A stretch of DNA of 14,129 nt from NCBI GenBank assembly GCA_047615875.1, contig JBLHGU010000127.1, positions 1 through 14,129 of the forward strand. Direction: 5' to 3'. Shown in pieces: positions 7,231 through 14,129 of the stretch (its first letter is position 1; each line of letters starts with the position of its first letter). A program made the translations under genes and the position numbers. The DNA comes from JBLHGU01 sp047615875 (GTDB taxonomy: Bacteria; Pseudomonadota; Gammaproteobacteria; Arenicellales; CAJQKF01). The notes under the pieces were generated by a model that was given only the letters and a program-made list of their open reading frames with translations, searched no databases and was not told the origin of the DNA.

Positions 7231-7677
7231 ATGTCTGACCAATGGCAACCCAGTGACCCGAATTATATAAAACGCGTCGAGGACAGTTTTCATCAACAAC
7301 AGGTTATGGCATTTCTTGGTGCTAGCCTTGTGGAAGTAAGCCCTGGCAAGTGTTTGATCGAATTACCCTTTCGACCTGAATTAGGACAGCAGAATGGATT
7401 CTTTCATACCGGAATTACCAGCACAATTTCCGATTCGGCTGGTGGCTATGCTGGCTTCACTCTAATGCCAAAAGATTCTAACGTTCTTACCGTTGAATAC
7501 AAGATTACTCTTTTGCGTCCAGCCAAAGGAGAACGTTTGATCGCCATCGGCAATGTAATCAAAGCAGGTAGGAACCTTGTTTTTACACAGGTAGATGTTC
7601 TGATTCAACGCCAAAATTCAGAACCCGTCCTGTGCGCCCAAATGAGCCAAACCCTGACATCAGTAATTGTAGACTAG
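7231..7677 (+). CDS. PaaI-family hotdog thioesterase
   Basis: A 148-residue single hotdog-fold protein predicted to hydrolyse acyl-CoA thioesters. The PaaI-type active region is GQQNGFFHTGITSTISDSA (52-70), with the usual asparagine (Asn55), histidine (His59) and acidic residue (Asp68); the common HGG reads HTG here. The later strands VEYKITLLRPAKGERLIAIG and NLVFTQVDVLI follow the family pattern. It is the first gene after the palindromic operator and ends four bases before the dehydrogenase. In this setting it may release CoA from stalled branched-chain or aromatic acyl-CoA intermediates; that is inference, and the substrate cannot be read from sequence. The Shine-Dalgarno sequence is weak (GAG, ten bases upstream). 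Confidence 0.88.
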   Translation: MSDQWQPSDPNYIKRVEDSFHQQQVMAFLGASLVEVSPGKCLIELPFRPELGQQNGFFHTGITSTISDSAGGYAGFTLMPKDSNVLTVEYKITLLRPAKGERLIAIGNVIKAGRNLVFTQVDVLIQRQNSEPVLCAQMSQTLTSVIVD

Positions 7678-7681
7678 AACT

Positions 7682-8848
7682 ATGAAAACCTATCCAACAC
7701 TAGACTTTGATCTTGAAGAAACAACTGAAATGCTGCGCGACGGCGTGCAAGACTTTGCTGCAAAAGAAATTGCTCCTTATGCCGCAGAGATTGATAAATC
7801 TAACGAATTCCCCCTGCCTCTTTGGAAAAAACTCGGCGACATGGGCCTGCTTGGTATAACCGTTGAAGAGGAGTTTGGTGGTGCCAACATGGGCTATCTT
7901 GCTCATACTATCGCCATGGAGGAAATTAGCCGGGCTTCTGCATCCGTCGGCCTATCTTATGGAGCGCACTCCAATTTATGTGTGAACCAGATTAGACGCA
8001 ATGGTAGTGAGGAACAAAAACAGCGTTATCTGCCAGGGTTGATCAGTGGTGAACAGGTCGGCGCTCTTGCCATGAGCGAACCAGGCTCAGGCTCAGATGT
8101 AGTGAGTATGAAATTAGCGGCTGTTGAAAATGCAGACCATTACATTCTGAATGGAACCAAAATGTGGATCACAAACGGGCCCGACGCGGATACTCTAGTG
8201 GTTTATGCCAAGACCGACCCAAAGGCTGCTTCGCGTGGCATCACGGCTTTTATTATAGAAAAAGGCTTTGCAGGATTTTCCACTTCGCCAAAACTCGACA
8301 AGCTGGGTATGCGTGGTTCCAATACTGCGGAACTAGTATTTACTAACTGCATCGTACCCAAAGAAAATATTCTCGGTGAACTTAATCAAGGTGTTGCTGT
8401 TTTGATGAGTGGACTTGATTATGAAAGAGTGGTGCTTGCAGGCGGACCACTGGGAATTATGCAAGCCTGTATGGATGTCGTTGTGCCCTATATTCATGAG
8501 CGTAAGCAATTCGGCCAGGCTATTGGTGAGTTTCAATTAATGCAGGGAAAAATTGCCGATATGTATACCAGCTTGAACGCCTGTCGAGCCTATGCTTATG
8601 CCGTCGCCAGGTCCTGTGATCGTGGCAGAACAACACGCAAGGACGCCGCCGGCGTCATTTTGTACTCAGCAGAAAAAGCCACAGCAATGGCCCTCGATGC
8701 CATACAAATACTTGGCGGCAATGGTTATATCAATGACTACCCAACCGGACGCCTACTGCGTGATGCAAAACTTTATGAAATTGGCGCAGGCACCAGCGAG
8801 ATTCGACGCATGTTAATTGGTCGAGAGCTATTCAACGAAACGCTTTAA
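7682..8848 (+). CDS. liuA: Isovaleryl-CoA dehydrogenase
   Basis: An FAD-dependent acyl-CoA dehydrogenase that oxidises isovaleryl-CoA to 3-methylcrotonyl-CoA in leucine breakdown. Length 388 is typical. General family motifs are ALAMSEPGSGSD (128-139), MWITNGPDAD (161-170) and QILGGNGYINDYPTGRLLRD (342-361). The assignment to isovaleryl-CoA dehydrogenase rests on the catalytic glutamate: in this subfamily it lies in the LDLER segment, here LDYERVVLAGGPLG with Glu248. The position used by medium- and short-chain enzymes, in YEIGAGTSEI (365-374), has glycine instead. The match to the mammalian enzyme around 245-300 is strong (PLGIMQA, FGQAIGEFQLMQGKIADMYT). It starts four bases after the thioesterase stop with little ribosome site of its own, so it is probably coupled. 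Confidence 0.95.
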   Translation: MKTYPTLDFDLEETTEMLRDGVQDFAAKEIAPYAAEIDKSNEFPLPLWKKLGDMGLLGITVEEEFGGANMGYLAHTIAMEEISRASASVGLSYGAHSNLCVNQIRRNGSEEQKQRYLPGLISGEQVGALAMSEPGSGSDVVSMKLAAVENADHYILNGTKMWITNGPDADTLVVYAKTDPKAASRGITAFIIEKGFAGFSTSPKLDKLGMRGSNTAELVFTNCIVPKENILGELNQGVAVLMSGLDYERVVLAGGPLGIMQACMDVVVPYIHERKQFGQAIGEFQLMQGKIADMYTSLNACRAYAYAVARSCDRGRTTRKDAAGVILYSAEKATAMALDAIQILGGNGYINDYPTGRLLRDAKLYEIGAGTSEIRRMLIGRELFNETL

Positions 8849-8889
8849 CCAATCATTTCACCATACAGATAAACAGAAATAACCTATCT

Positions 8890-10074
8890 ATGAGCAACAA
8901 TTCGATTGTCGTACTAGCGGCTCAACGCACCCCCATGGGTGGTTTTCAGGGCGCCCTTTCAGACTGCACTGCACCGCAATTGGGCAGTGCCTCCATTCGC
9001 TCCGCACTTGAAACTGCCAAAGTTTCACCGGATCAGATTGATGAAGTGATTATGGGTTGCGTATTACCCGCAGGTTTAGGCCAGGCACCGGCCAGACAGG
9101 CTTCTCTCGGTGCCGGCTTGCCTATTTCCAGCGGTTGCACAACAGTTAACAAGATGTGTGGCTCAGGTATGAAAGCCGCCATGCTGGCTCATGACGCACT
9201 GATTGCGGGAAGCAACAAAATGATGATTGCTGGCGGCATGGAAAGCATGACCAGGGCACCCTATCTACTGGATAAGGCGCGTGCAGGGTTGAGACTGGGT
9301 CATGGTAAAGTTATCGATCATATGTTTATGGATGGTTTGGAGGATGCTTACGACCAGGGCAAGCTGATGGGTTGTTTTGCCGAAGATACTGCTAGCCACT
9401 TTGGTTTCAGTCGACAACAACAGGATGAGTTCGCTATTACATCTTTGCGGCGGGCTATGTCGGCAATCGATGCAGGTAAATTTGCCAACGAAACCACATC
9501 AGTCATTATCAAAAGCAGGCGGGGTGATAGCGTTGTTGAGCATGACGAACAACCACATAAAGCAAGAATTGAAAAAATCCCGCAGCTAAAACCTGCTTTT
9601 GCTTCTAACGGAACGGTAACACCAGCTAACTCAAGCTCAATTTCAGATGGTGCAGCTGCCCTGCTTCTATGCAATCAGACCCATGCTGACACATTAGGCT
9701 TAGACGCTATAGCTCGAGTAGTTGGTCATGCAACCCATGCCCGCGAACCACAATGGTTTACTACCGCTCCGGTTGGTGCGATTCAGAGCCTGCTTGCTCA
9801 AATTAACTGGCATGTCGAGGATGTTGACCTCTGGGAAATAAACGAAGCATTTGCTGTAGTAACTTTAGCCGCCATGCAAGAATTGAAACTAGACCATGCT
9901 AGGGTCAATATTCATGGCGGCGCTTGCGCACTGGGACATCCCATTGGCGCGAGTGGTGCGCGCATTATCACGACATTACTACACGCCTTAAAACTTACTG
10001 GCGGCAGCAGAGGAGTGGCATCTCTCTGCATCGGTGGTGGTGAGGCAACTGCAATGGCATTCGAACTTATATAG
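8890..10074 (+). CDS. atoB: Acetyl-CoA C-acetyltransferase (thiolase)
   Basis: A 394-residue thiolase with all active-site elements: acyl-carrying Cys90 in NKMCGSGMK, WEINEAFA with Asn318, His350 in GHPIGASGAR, and the C-terminal cysteine Cys380 in CIGGGEA. The segment YLLDKARAGLRLGHGKVIDH (125-144) fits the biosynthetic/degradative acetoacetyl-CoA thiolases better than long-chain FadA. In the leucine pathway, acetoacetate activated to acetoacetyl-CoA is cleaved to two acetyl-CoA, so it would serve the end of the route. The gene lies 41 bases after liuA without an obvious terminator or strong ribosome site. The symbol is a family-level suggestion; a beta-ketothiolase for another short acyl chain is possible. 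Confidence 0.9.
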   Translation: MSNNSIVVLAAQRTPMGGFQGALSDCTAPQLGSASIRSALETAKVSPDQIDEVIMGCVLPAGLGQAPARQASLGAGLPISSGCTTVNKMCGSGMKAAMLAHDALIAGSNKMMIAGGMESMTRAPYLLDKARAGLRLGHGKVIDHMFMDGLEDAYDQGKLMGCFAEDTASHFGFSRQQQDEFAITSLRRAMSAIDAGKFANETTSVIIKSRRGDSVVEHDEQPHKARIEKIPQLKPAFASNGTVTPANSSSISDGAAALLLCNQTHADTLGLDAIARVVGHATHAREPQWFTTAPVGAIQSLLAQINWHVEDVDLWEINEAFAVVTLAAMQELKLDHARVNIHGGACALGHPIGASGARIITTLLHALKLTGGSRGVASLCIGGGEATAMAFELI

Positions 10075-10091
10075 TTTGAGGAATAATACTT

Positions 10092-10694
10092 ATGCCGAAA
10101 ATAATTGAATTTTTCTTTGATCTTTCTTCACCCTACGGATATATGGCCACCTATCGAGCTGAGGAAATTGAACAGAAAACAGGCTATCGACTGGAATGGA
10201 ACCCCTATTTAATGGGTGCTGTTTTTAAACAAACTGGCCGTCAGCCATTGGTCAGTTACCCACTGGTTAGCGAATATACTCTAAATGACATTAAACGCTC
10301 GTGCCGTAAAATTAGTGCCCCATTATCTATTCCAGATAAATTTCCTGTTGTAACCGCTGGCGCTTGCCGGGCCTGCTACTGGGCTGAAGAGCAAGATACG
10401 CAAACGGCACAGCAGTTAGTGAAAGCGTTGTACAGCGCATATTTTGTTGAAAATAGAGATATTTCCAAGTCTGACACGGTGCTGGATGTCATTGCCGAAG
10501 CAGGACTTGACCGGGAACATGCTGCTATCGCCCTTGCAAGCCAGGAACTAAAAGACAAAGCACGACAGAAAACATCTGCAGCCATGCATCGGGGAATTTT
10601 TGGATCACCATTTTTTCTTGTTAACGGTGAGACTTTCTGGGGTAATGATCGAATTGACGATTTAATTTTATGGTGTCAGCGGGGAGGTTGGTAA
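10092..10694 (+). CDS. 2-hydroxychromene-2-carboxylate isomerase family protein (DsbA-like / kappa-GST fold)
   Basis: A 200-residue thioredoxin-fold protein of the DsbA/kappa glutathione-transferase group. The N-terminal active-site region EFFFDLSSPYGYMA (6-19) has serine where oxidoreductases have cysteine; Ser13 is the likely glutathione-activating residue by analogy with NahD. The C-terminal signature RGIFGSPFFLVNGETFWGNDRID (167-189) carries the cis-proline Pro173 and is typical of the isomerase. The named reaction belongs to naphthalene breakdown, and nothing else here is aromatic, so the true substrate is unknown. It has a good GAGGA ribosome site nine bases before the ATG, lies 17 bases after the thiolase and ends two bases before the hydratase, so it is firmly inside the operon. 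A glutathione-dependent isomerisation of an acyl-CoA side product is a guess. Confidence 0.87.
   Translation: MPKIIEFFFDLSSPYGYMATYRAEEIEQKTGYRLEWNPYLMGAVFKQTGRQPLVSYPLVSEYTLNDIKRSCRKISAPLSIPDKFPVVTAGACRACYWAEEQDTQTAQQLVKALYSAYFVENRDISKSDTVLDVIAEAGLDREHAAIALASQELKDKARQKTSAAMHRGIFGSPFFLVNGETFWGNDRIDDLILWCQRGGW
10681..10687 (+). promoter_or_regulatory. Strong Shine-Dalgarno sequence deciding the liuC start
   Basis: GGGGAGG lies nine bases before the ATG at 10697. An earlier in-frame ATG at 10670 would overlap the previous gene by 25 bases and place nine extra residues before the conserved domain, with no ribosome site of its own. The 10697 start is therefore preferred. Confidence 0.85.
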
Positions 10695-10696
10695 TA

Positions 10697-11476
10697 ATGT
10701 ATACAGGAATTGAACTGAATTTCGCGGAAAACGGTGTCGCAACTCTGGAGCTTAATCGACCTGAAATTCATAATGCTTTTGATGACGCGATGATTGCAAA
10801 CCTGAATAACGCCATGCAAGAGATTGCTTCTCGTGGCAACGTCAACCTGTTAGTACTCAAAGGCCGCGGCAAAAGTTTTTCAGCCGGTGCTGATTTAAAC
10901 TGGATGAAAAGAATGTCCAATTACGACCATGACCAGAATCTGCAGGATGCTATGTCATTGGCAAGCATGCTACAAAGACTCAACGAACTGCCTTGCACAA
11001 GTATTGCAGCTGTACAGGGCGCTGCTATGGGAGGCGGCGTGGGGCTCGCCAGTTGTTGTGACTACGTTATTGCAACAGCATCAGCTAAATTCGCATTGTC
11101 TGAAGTCCGCTTAGGATTGTTGCCAGCAACTATTAGCCCTTATGTAATTGCTGCTATCGGCCAACGGCAAAGTCGTCGCTACATGCTTACGGGAGAACGA
11201 TTTGGCACAATAGAAGCCCATCGTATCGGACTGGTTCATGAAATTTGTGAAGATGAATGTTTAGAACAAAGGACCCAGGAAGTAGTGAGGCAGTTTTTAC
11301 AATGTGGGCCACAGGCTCGCAAGGCAACCAAATCACTCATTCGCAATGTAGCTGATCAGTCTATAGATCAGGAATTACTACAATATACCGCTGGGCAGAT
11401 TGCGAGCATCCGTTCCACTGACGAAGGGCGAGAAGGGGTTGCGGCTTTTTTGAATCGCCGCAAACCTGATTGGTAA
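10697..11476 (+). CDS. liuC: Methylglutaconyl-CoA hydratase / enoyl-CoA hydratase family protein
   Basis: A 259-residue crotonase-fold enzyme, predicted to hydrate 3-methylglutaconyl-CoA to HMG-CoA in leucine degradation. Visible are the CoA-pocket segment GKSFSAGADLNWMKRM (58-73), very close to LiuC proteins, the oxyanion-hole glycines in VQGAAMGGGVGLASCCD (106-122), and LSEVRLGLLPATISPYV (134-150) with probable catalytic Glu136. The C-terminal RSTDEGREGVAAFLNRRKPDW is typical of the family. Pairing with liuA supports LiuC rather than a generic fatty-acid hydratase. It is the last gene of the operon; the carboxylase that makes its expected substrate is absent from this cluster. No clear terminator follows. 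Confidence 0.88.
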   Translation: MYTGIELNFAENGVATLELNRPEIHNAFDDAMIANLNNAMQEIASRGNVNLLVLKGRGKSFSAGADLNWMKRMSNYDHDQNLQDAMSLASMLQRLNELPCTSIAAVQGAAMGGGVGLASCCDYVIATASAKFALSEVRLGLLPATISPYVIAAIGQRQSRRYMLTGERFGTIEAHRIGLVHEICEDECLEQRTQEVVRQFLQCGPQARKATKSLIRNVADQSIDQELLQYTAGQIASIRSTDEGREGVAAFLNRRKPDW

Positions 11477-11600
11477 AAACTCCAGGAGGGATCTTGGAAA
11501 CTTCCTGCTATGAATAATTGTTGCAGCCTGAGTTTTTAATGAACTAGAAAACCTACTACACCAAAGTTTCGTTTGATGATCTCGCAAGTCTTATCATGGA

Positions 11601-12854
11601 CTAATTGTCTGCTGGCAAAATCATTGCAGAATCGAACTCACCCCTGTTAGCAAGCGTTTCCAGCACATTCCTAAGCGCATTAACCGCCATTCTGTCTTCA
11701 GCAATCGGCAGGTTCTGAACATCCATTTGAGTTAGGTCTTGTCCCTGTTTAACGGCATCTTGCAAGCCTGCAGGCGCCCCCCGCAAGCGCAATGTTGCAA
11801 AGCCATTCGAAACGCCAATTACTTCAAGGTCAATTTGCCAACGTTGCAAGAAAGGATTCTCTAACAATGACTTCTGTAGCCGATTTGCTGGATCAGAATC
11901 ATCAGCGGACTGGGCAGTCAATGAAGCACTTACACTAGATACTTCTGCGGACCCGCTAACGGCCGAACTACTGCTCGGCATTTGATTCAGAAGGGATATC
12001 ATTTGAGCCTGCCGCAATGCATCTTCGCTGACCCATCGACCATCTTGGTTAATAAGTGTTGACTCAATACTTTGTGGAGTGCCAAGAAATTCAAATCGCG
12101 TCACTACGTTAGCTTTAGAACCATCATTACTTAATGTTTCAACCTCGATTGAATCCAGTAATGCATCGACACTAATTCCATAATTGGTCAACACATCACG
12201 AGCTAATGCCAAAACCTCACCGGCTTTGTTCAACATATTTTGGTAGCTCAAATTGGCGATATCATCCAGGCTTTTAATCTCTAGAGCACGGGCTTTTTCT
12301 ACGACAATCTGAATAGCCTGCCTGGCTTTATCGGTATTTGCTAGATCGTTAGTTGTAATCCACTGGGCTGAAGCATTGAGGGCGGCTGTAAGGTTTTGCT
12401 TGGCTTCTGCATCAACATCTGTGAGCTGTTGAATTTGCATGGCGCCCATGCCCTGAAATAATGCCACAAACTGCATCAGTCCGGTTTGCAACTCGGCGAG
12501 CTTTGGCTCAATCATAGAAAGAATCATTTCTTCTGATCCCGGCGCAAGCAGCAAACCCATAAATCCTGCAAACTCTGCTCTATCTTGTTCGCTTATCTCT
12601 CCCAGTCGTTGCTGCCGAGAGGTATCCCATTGTTCACCCAGCTGCTGAAACTCTGCATCTCCCAGCGATGATCGAACCAGGGTGTCAAGATCATTGGATT
12701 TAAGAGCCTCTACAGCGTTGGTTATCAACGTATCTGGTTCATCAGCCTGAGCCTGTATAACAGTGGGGCAAAGTGCAAAAAGACCAAATACCGCGGCGAA
12801 AACACGAACTAAGTTGCGGTTAAAATGTAGCATCTGTCGAAACTTACTTTTCAT
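11601..12854 (-). CDS. Exported protein of unknown function
   Basis: I do not recognise this 417-residue protein as a named family. It has a signal peptide: a basic N-terminus, a hydrophobic core (about 15-30, LVRVFAAVFGLFALCP) and a likely cleavage after Ala37 (AQA, then DEP). Residues about 40-240 are predicted mostly helical and rich in Ala, Leu and Gln. A short beta-rich stretch (about 236-276, with VVTRFEFLGTPQSIES and NQDGRWVSEDAL) resembles a small NTF2-like or DUF-type module. A Ser/Ala-rich, probably disordered linker runs from about 293 to 320, and a C-terminal domain includes WQIDLEVIGVSNGFATLRLR. An AGGA ribosome site lies eight bases before the ATG. It sits 74 bases after the ppc stop on the same strand, so readthrough is possible, but it has its own candidate promoter. 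Confidence 0.85.
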   Translation of the reverse strand: MKSKFRQMLHFNRNLVRVFAAVFGLFALCPTVIQAQADEPDTLITNAVEALKSNDLDTLVRSSLGDAEFQQLGEQWDTSRQQRLGEISEQDRAEFAGFMGLLLAPGSEEMILSMIEPKLAELQTGLMQFVALFQGMGAMQIQQLTDVDAEAKQNLTAALNASAQWITTNDLANTDKARQAIQIVVEKARALEIKSLDDIANLSYQNMLNKAGEVLALARDVLTNYGISVDALLDSIEVETLSNDGSKANVVTRFEFLGTPQSIESTLINQDGRWVSEDALRQAQMISLLNQMPSSSSAVSGSAEVSSVSASLTAQSADDSDPANRLQKSLLENPFLQRWQIDLEVIGVSNGFATLRLRGAPAGLQDAVKQGQDLTQMDVQNLPIAEDRMAVNALRNVLETLANRGEFDSAMILPADN

Positions 12855-12889
12855 GATGTCATCCTGTAGTCACAGTAAATCAAGTGATA

Positions 12890-12918
12890 ATATTATTGTT
12901 AAAGCTCATCGAATTCAA
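12890..12918 (-). promoter_or_regulatory. Candidate promoter for the exported protein gene
   Basis: On the minus strand TTGAAT (12918-12913), a 17-bp spacer and TAATAT (12895-12890). Each box matches consensus at four of six positions, and the AT-rich region supports a promoter. It lies wholly between ppc and the downstream gene, starting a transcript about 30 bases before the ATG. Confidence 0.4.
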
Positions 12919-12928
12919 TATTTGTATT

Positions 12929-14129
12929 CTATCCGGTATTTCGCAAGCCAGCAGCAATCGCATTAATTGATCTATGCAAAGCATTTTCCATTTTGGTTTT
13001 TTGCTCACCTGACTGCTGCTCACCCATATTAAGCATACTACGCATTAATTGAATCTGACACTGATTCAACGCACTCAGGTAGGGCTTGCGACGATGAATA
13101 GACTCCTGAATTTCCGGGTATTCATCCAGTAGTGCATCGGTACCAATAATGAACTTAATCGAGTCGATAGTCGTGTTGTACTCTGCCTCAATTAATTCAA
13201 TAATTCGTTTCGATAACTCGGGCTCCGGTGCCAGTGCCGCATACTGGCGGGCAATAGATAAATCGGTTTTCGATAAAGCCTGTTCAATGTTTGTTATCAA
13301 AGCTGTAAAAAATGGCCAGCTCTGATACATATCACGAAGTACTTCGTCGGATTCTGGGTCGTTCTCACGTAACTGTGAAACCGCGCTGCCCAATCCAAAC
13401 CAGGCTGGCAACGCCACTCTGGACTGCGCCCAACCAAACACCCAGGGAATGGCACGTATGGAAGTAATAGAACGGTTGGTCTTCTTTCTATGGGCCGGTC
13501 TAGAACCAATATTCATTCGACTGATGTAGTCAACCGGCGTTGTTGCATAGAAGAAGTCCAGAAACCCATCCTGTTCCTGCACCAGACTTCGGTAACTGAT
13601 CTCCGAGTCTGACGCCAGTTTATTCATATAGTCATAGAATCGTTGTCGACCCTGACGATAAGTGATGGGTTCGCTGGTCGATGCTAATATCAAACCTGAA
13701 ACACCCAGTGTTAGTTCAGAAACTGCTGTTTCCATATTGCCATACCGATAGGCAAGTACTTCACCTTGTTCAGTAAAGCGAATTTCACCGGCTACAGTAC
13801 CAGTGGGTTGAGCGAGAATGGCGTCGTGGGTAGGACCACCGCCACGACCAATGCTACCGCCTCGACCATGAAAAAACCGTACGGCAATATTTGCTTCTTC
13901 ACCAATGCGAAACAGTTCTCTCTGGGCTTGGTATAAATACCAGGAGGACGATAGAATTCCGCCATCTTTACAGGAATCCGAATAACCCAGCATAACTTCC
14001 TGGCCCTTCCCTGCCGACAGGATTTCATCACGATACAGATCTATTTTGAATAATCTGCGCATCAGTTCAGGGCTTCGTTTTAGATCATCGATAGTTTCAA
14101 ATAATGGCGAGATATTCAGGCTAAGATGA
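12929..14129 (-). CDS. ppc: Phosphoenolpyruvate carboxylase, C-terminal part (runs off window)
   Basis: PEP carboxylase fixes bicarbonate onto phosphoenolpyruvate to make oxaloacetate, refilling the TCA cycle. About 399 C-terminal residues are present; the reading frame continues past the window edge (ISPLFETIDDL comes before the first methionine). Conserved blocks are GQEVMLGYSDSCKDGG, FHGRGGSIGRGGGPTHDAIL (the flexible loop with the essential arginine), QGEVLAYRYGNMETAVSELT, GSRPAHRKK, AIPWVFGWAQSRVALPAW and the terminal RNTG. Residues matching the E. coli aspartate-inhibitor site are kept: the loop arginine (Arg587), the lysine in SKTDL (Lys773), the arginine in SIHRRKPYL (Arg832) and the asparagine of RNTG (Asn881). 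The SDSCKDGG and GEVLAYRYGNMETA forms differ from E. coli SDSAKDAG and suggest another branch of the family. The N-terminal catalytic half is outside the window. Confidence 0.97.
   Translation of the reverse strand, partial: HLSLNISPLFETIDDLKRSPELMRRLFKIDLYRDEILSAGKGQEVMLGYSDSCKDGGILSSSWYLYQAQRELFRIGEEANIAVRFFHGRGGSIGRGGGPTHDAILAQPTGTVAGEIRFTEQGEVLAYRYGNMETAVSELTLGVSGLILASTSEPITYRQGRQRFYDYMNKLASDSEISYRSLVQEQDGFLDFFYATTPVDYISRMNIGSRPAHRKKTNRSITSIRAIPWVFGWAQSRVALPAWFGLGSAVSQLRENDPESDEVLRDMYQSWPFFTALITNIEQALSKTDLSIARQYAALAPEPELSKRIIELIEAEYNTTIDSIKFIIGTDALLDEYPEIQESIHRRKPYLSALNQCQIQLMRSMLNMGEQQSGEQKTKMENALHRSINAIAAGLRNTG

Noticed and set aside
10670..10696. Upstream ATG that would lengthen liuC by nine codons
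   Set aside because: It has no ribosome site and overlaps the previous gene, whereas the ATG at 10697 has GGGGAGG nine bases before it and starts at the conserved domain.
11483..11507. CAGGA...TCCTG hairpin after liuC, as the operon terminator
   Set aside because: The stem is short and is not followed by a run of T, so intrinsic termination is not supported.

Overview
The window looks like chromosomal backbone of a gammaproteobacterium; by eye its GC content is in the mid-40s percent. The main evidence is an initiator tRNA followed by rimP, nusA and infB, the same order as the metY-rimP-nusA-infB transcription/translation operon of E. coli and relatives. NusA carries the two C-terminal acidic repeats typical of that class. 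The run mtaD-ubiG-mupP matches, from memory, the PA3170-PA3171-PA3172 neighbourhood of Pseudomonas aeruginosa. I see no insertion sequence, phage gene, CRISPR array or integration scar, and I cannot name a genus.

Positions 1-2474, minus strand: a good sigma70-type promoter (TTGATT, 17 bp, TATAAT) drives an initiator tRNA-fMet. Two tandem terminator-like hairpins follow, then rimP, nusA (GTG start) and the first 81 codons of infB, which leaves the window. A 15-bp inverted repeat covers the -35 box.

Positions 2550-5328, plus strand: a methylthioadenosine/S-adenosylhomocysteine deaminase, the ubiquinone O-methyltransferase UbiG, and a HAD phosphatase most like MupP (MurNAc-6-phosphate phosphatase) that overlaps ubiG by 20 bases. 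MtaD and UbiG share a SAM theme, because UbiG releases S-adenosylhomocysteine and MtaD-type enzymes deaminate it.

Positions 5393-7101, minus strand: an exported protein that joins a degenerate alpha/beta-hydrolase domain to a TlpA-like thioredoxin domain (CEPC). Its stop codon overlaps the start of a small two-helix membrane protein of unknown function. Neither is a named family to me; they are the most unusual genes here.

Positions 7172-11476, plus strand: a perfect 24-bp palindrome overlaps a promoter for five closely packed genes: hotdog thioesterase, isovaleryl-CoA dehydrogenase (LiuA), acetyl-CoA acetyltransferase, a 2-hydroxychromene-2-carboxylate-isomerase-like protein, and a LiuC-like methylglutaconyl-CoA hydratase. 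This is a leucine/isovalerate degradation operon, but the methylcrotonyl-CoA carboxylase subunits, HMG-CoA lyase and the LiuR regulator are not in it.

Positions 11601-14129, minus strand: the C-terminal part of phosphoenolpyruvate carboxylase, then a signal-peptide-bearing protein of unknown function with its own candidate promoter. Gene-free gaps are all under 300 bases: 2251-2549 holds the tRNA, two terminators and a promoter; 7102-7230 holds the palindromic operator; 11477-11600, between convergent genes, shows no convincing terminator.
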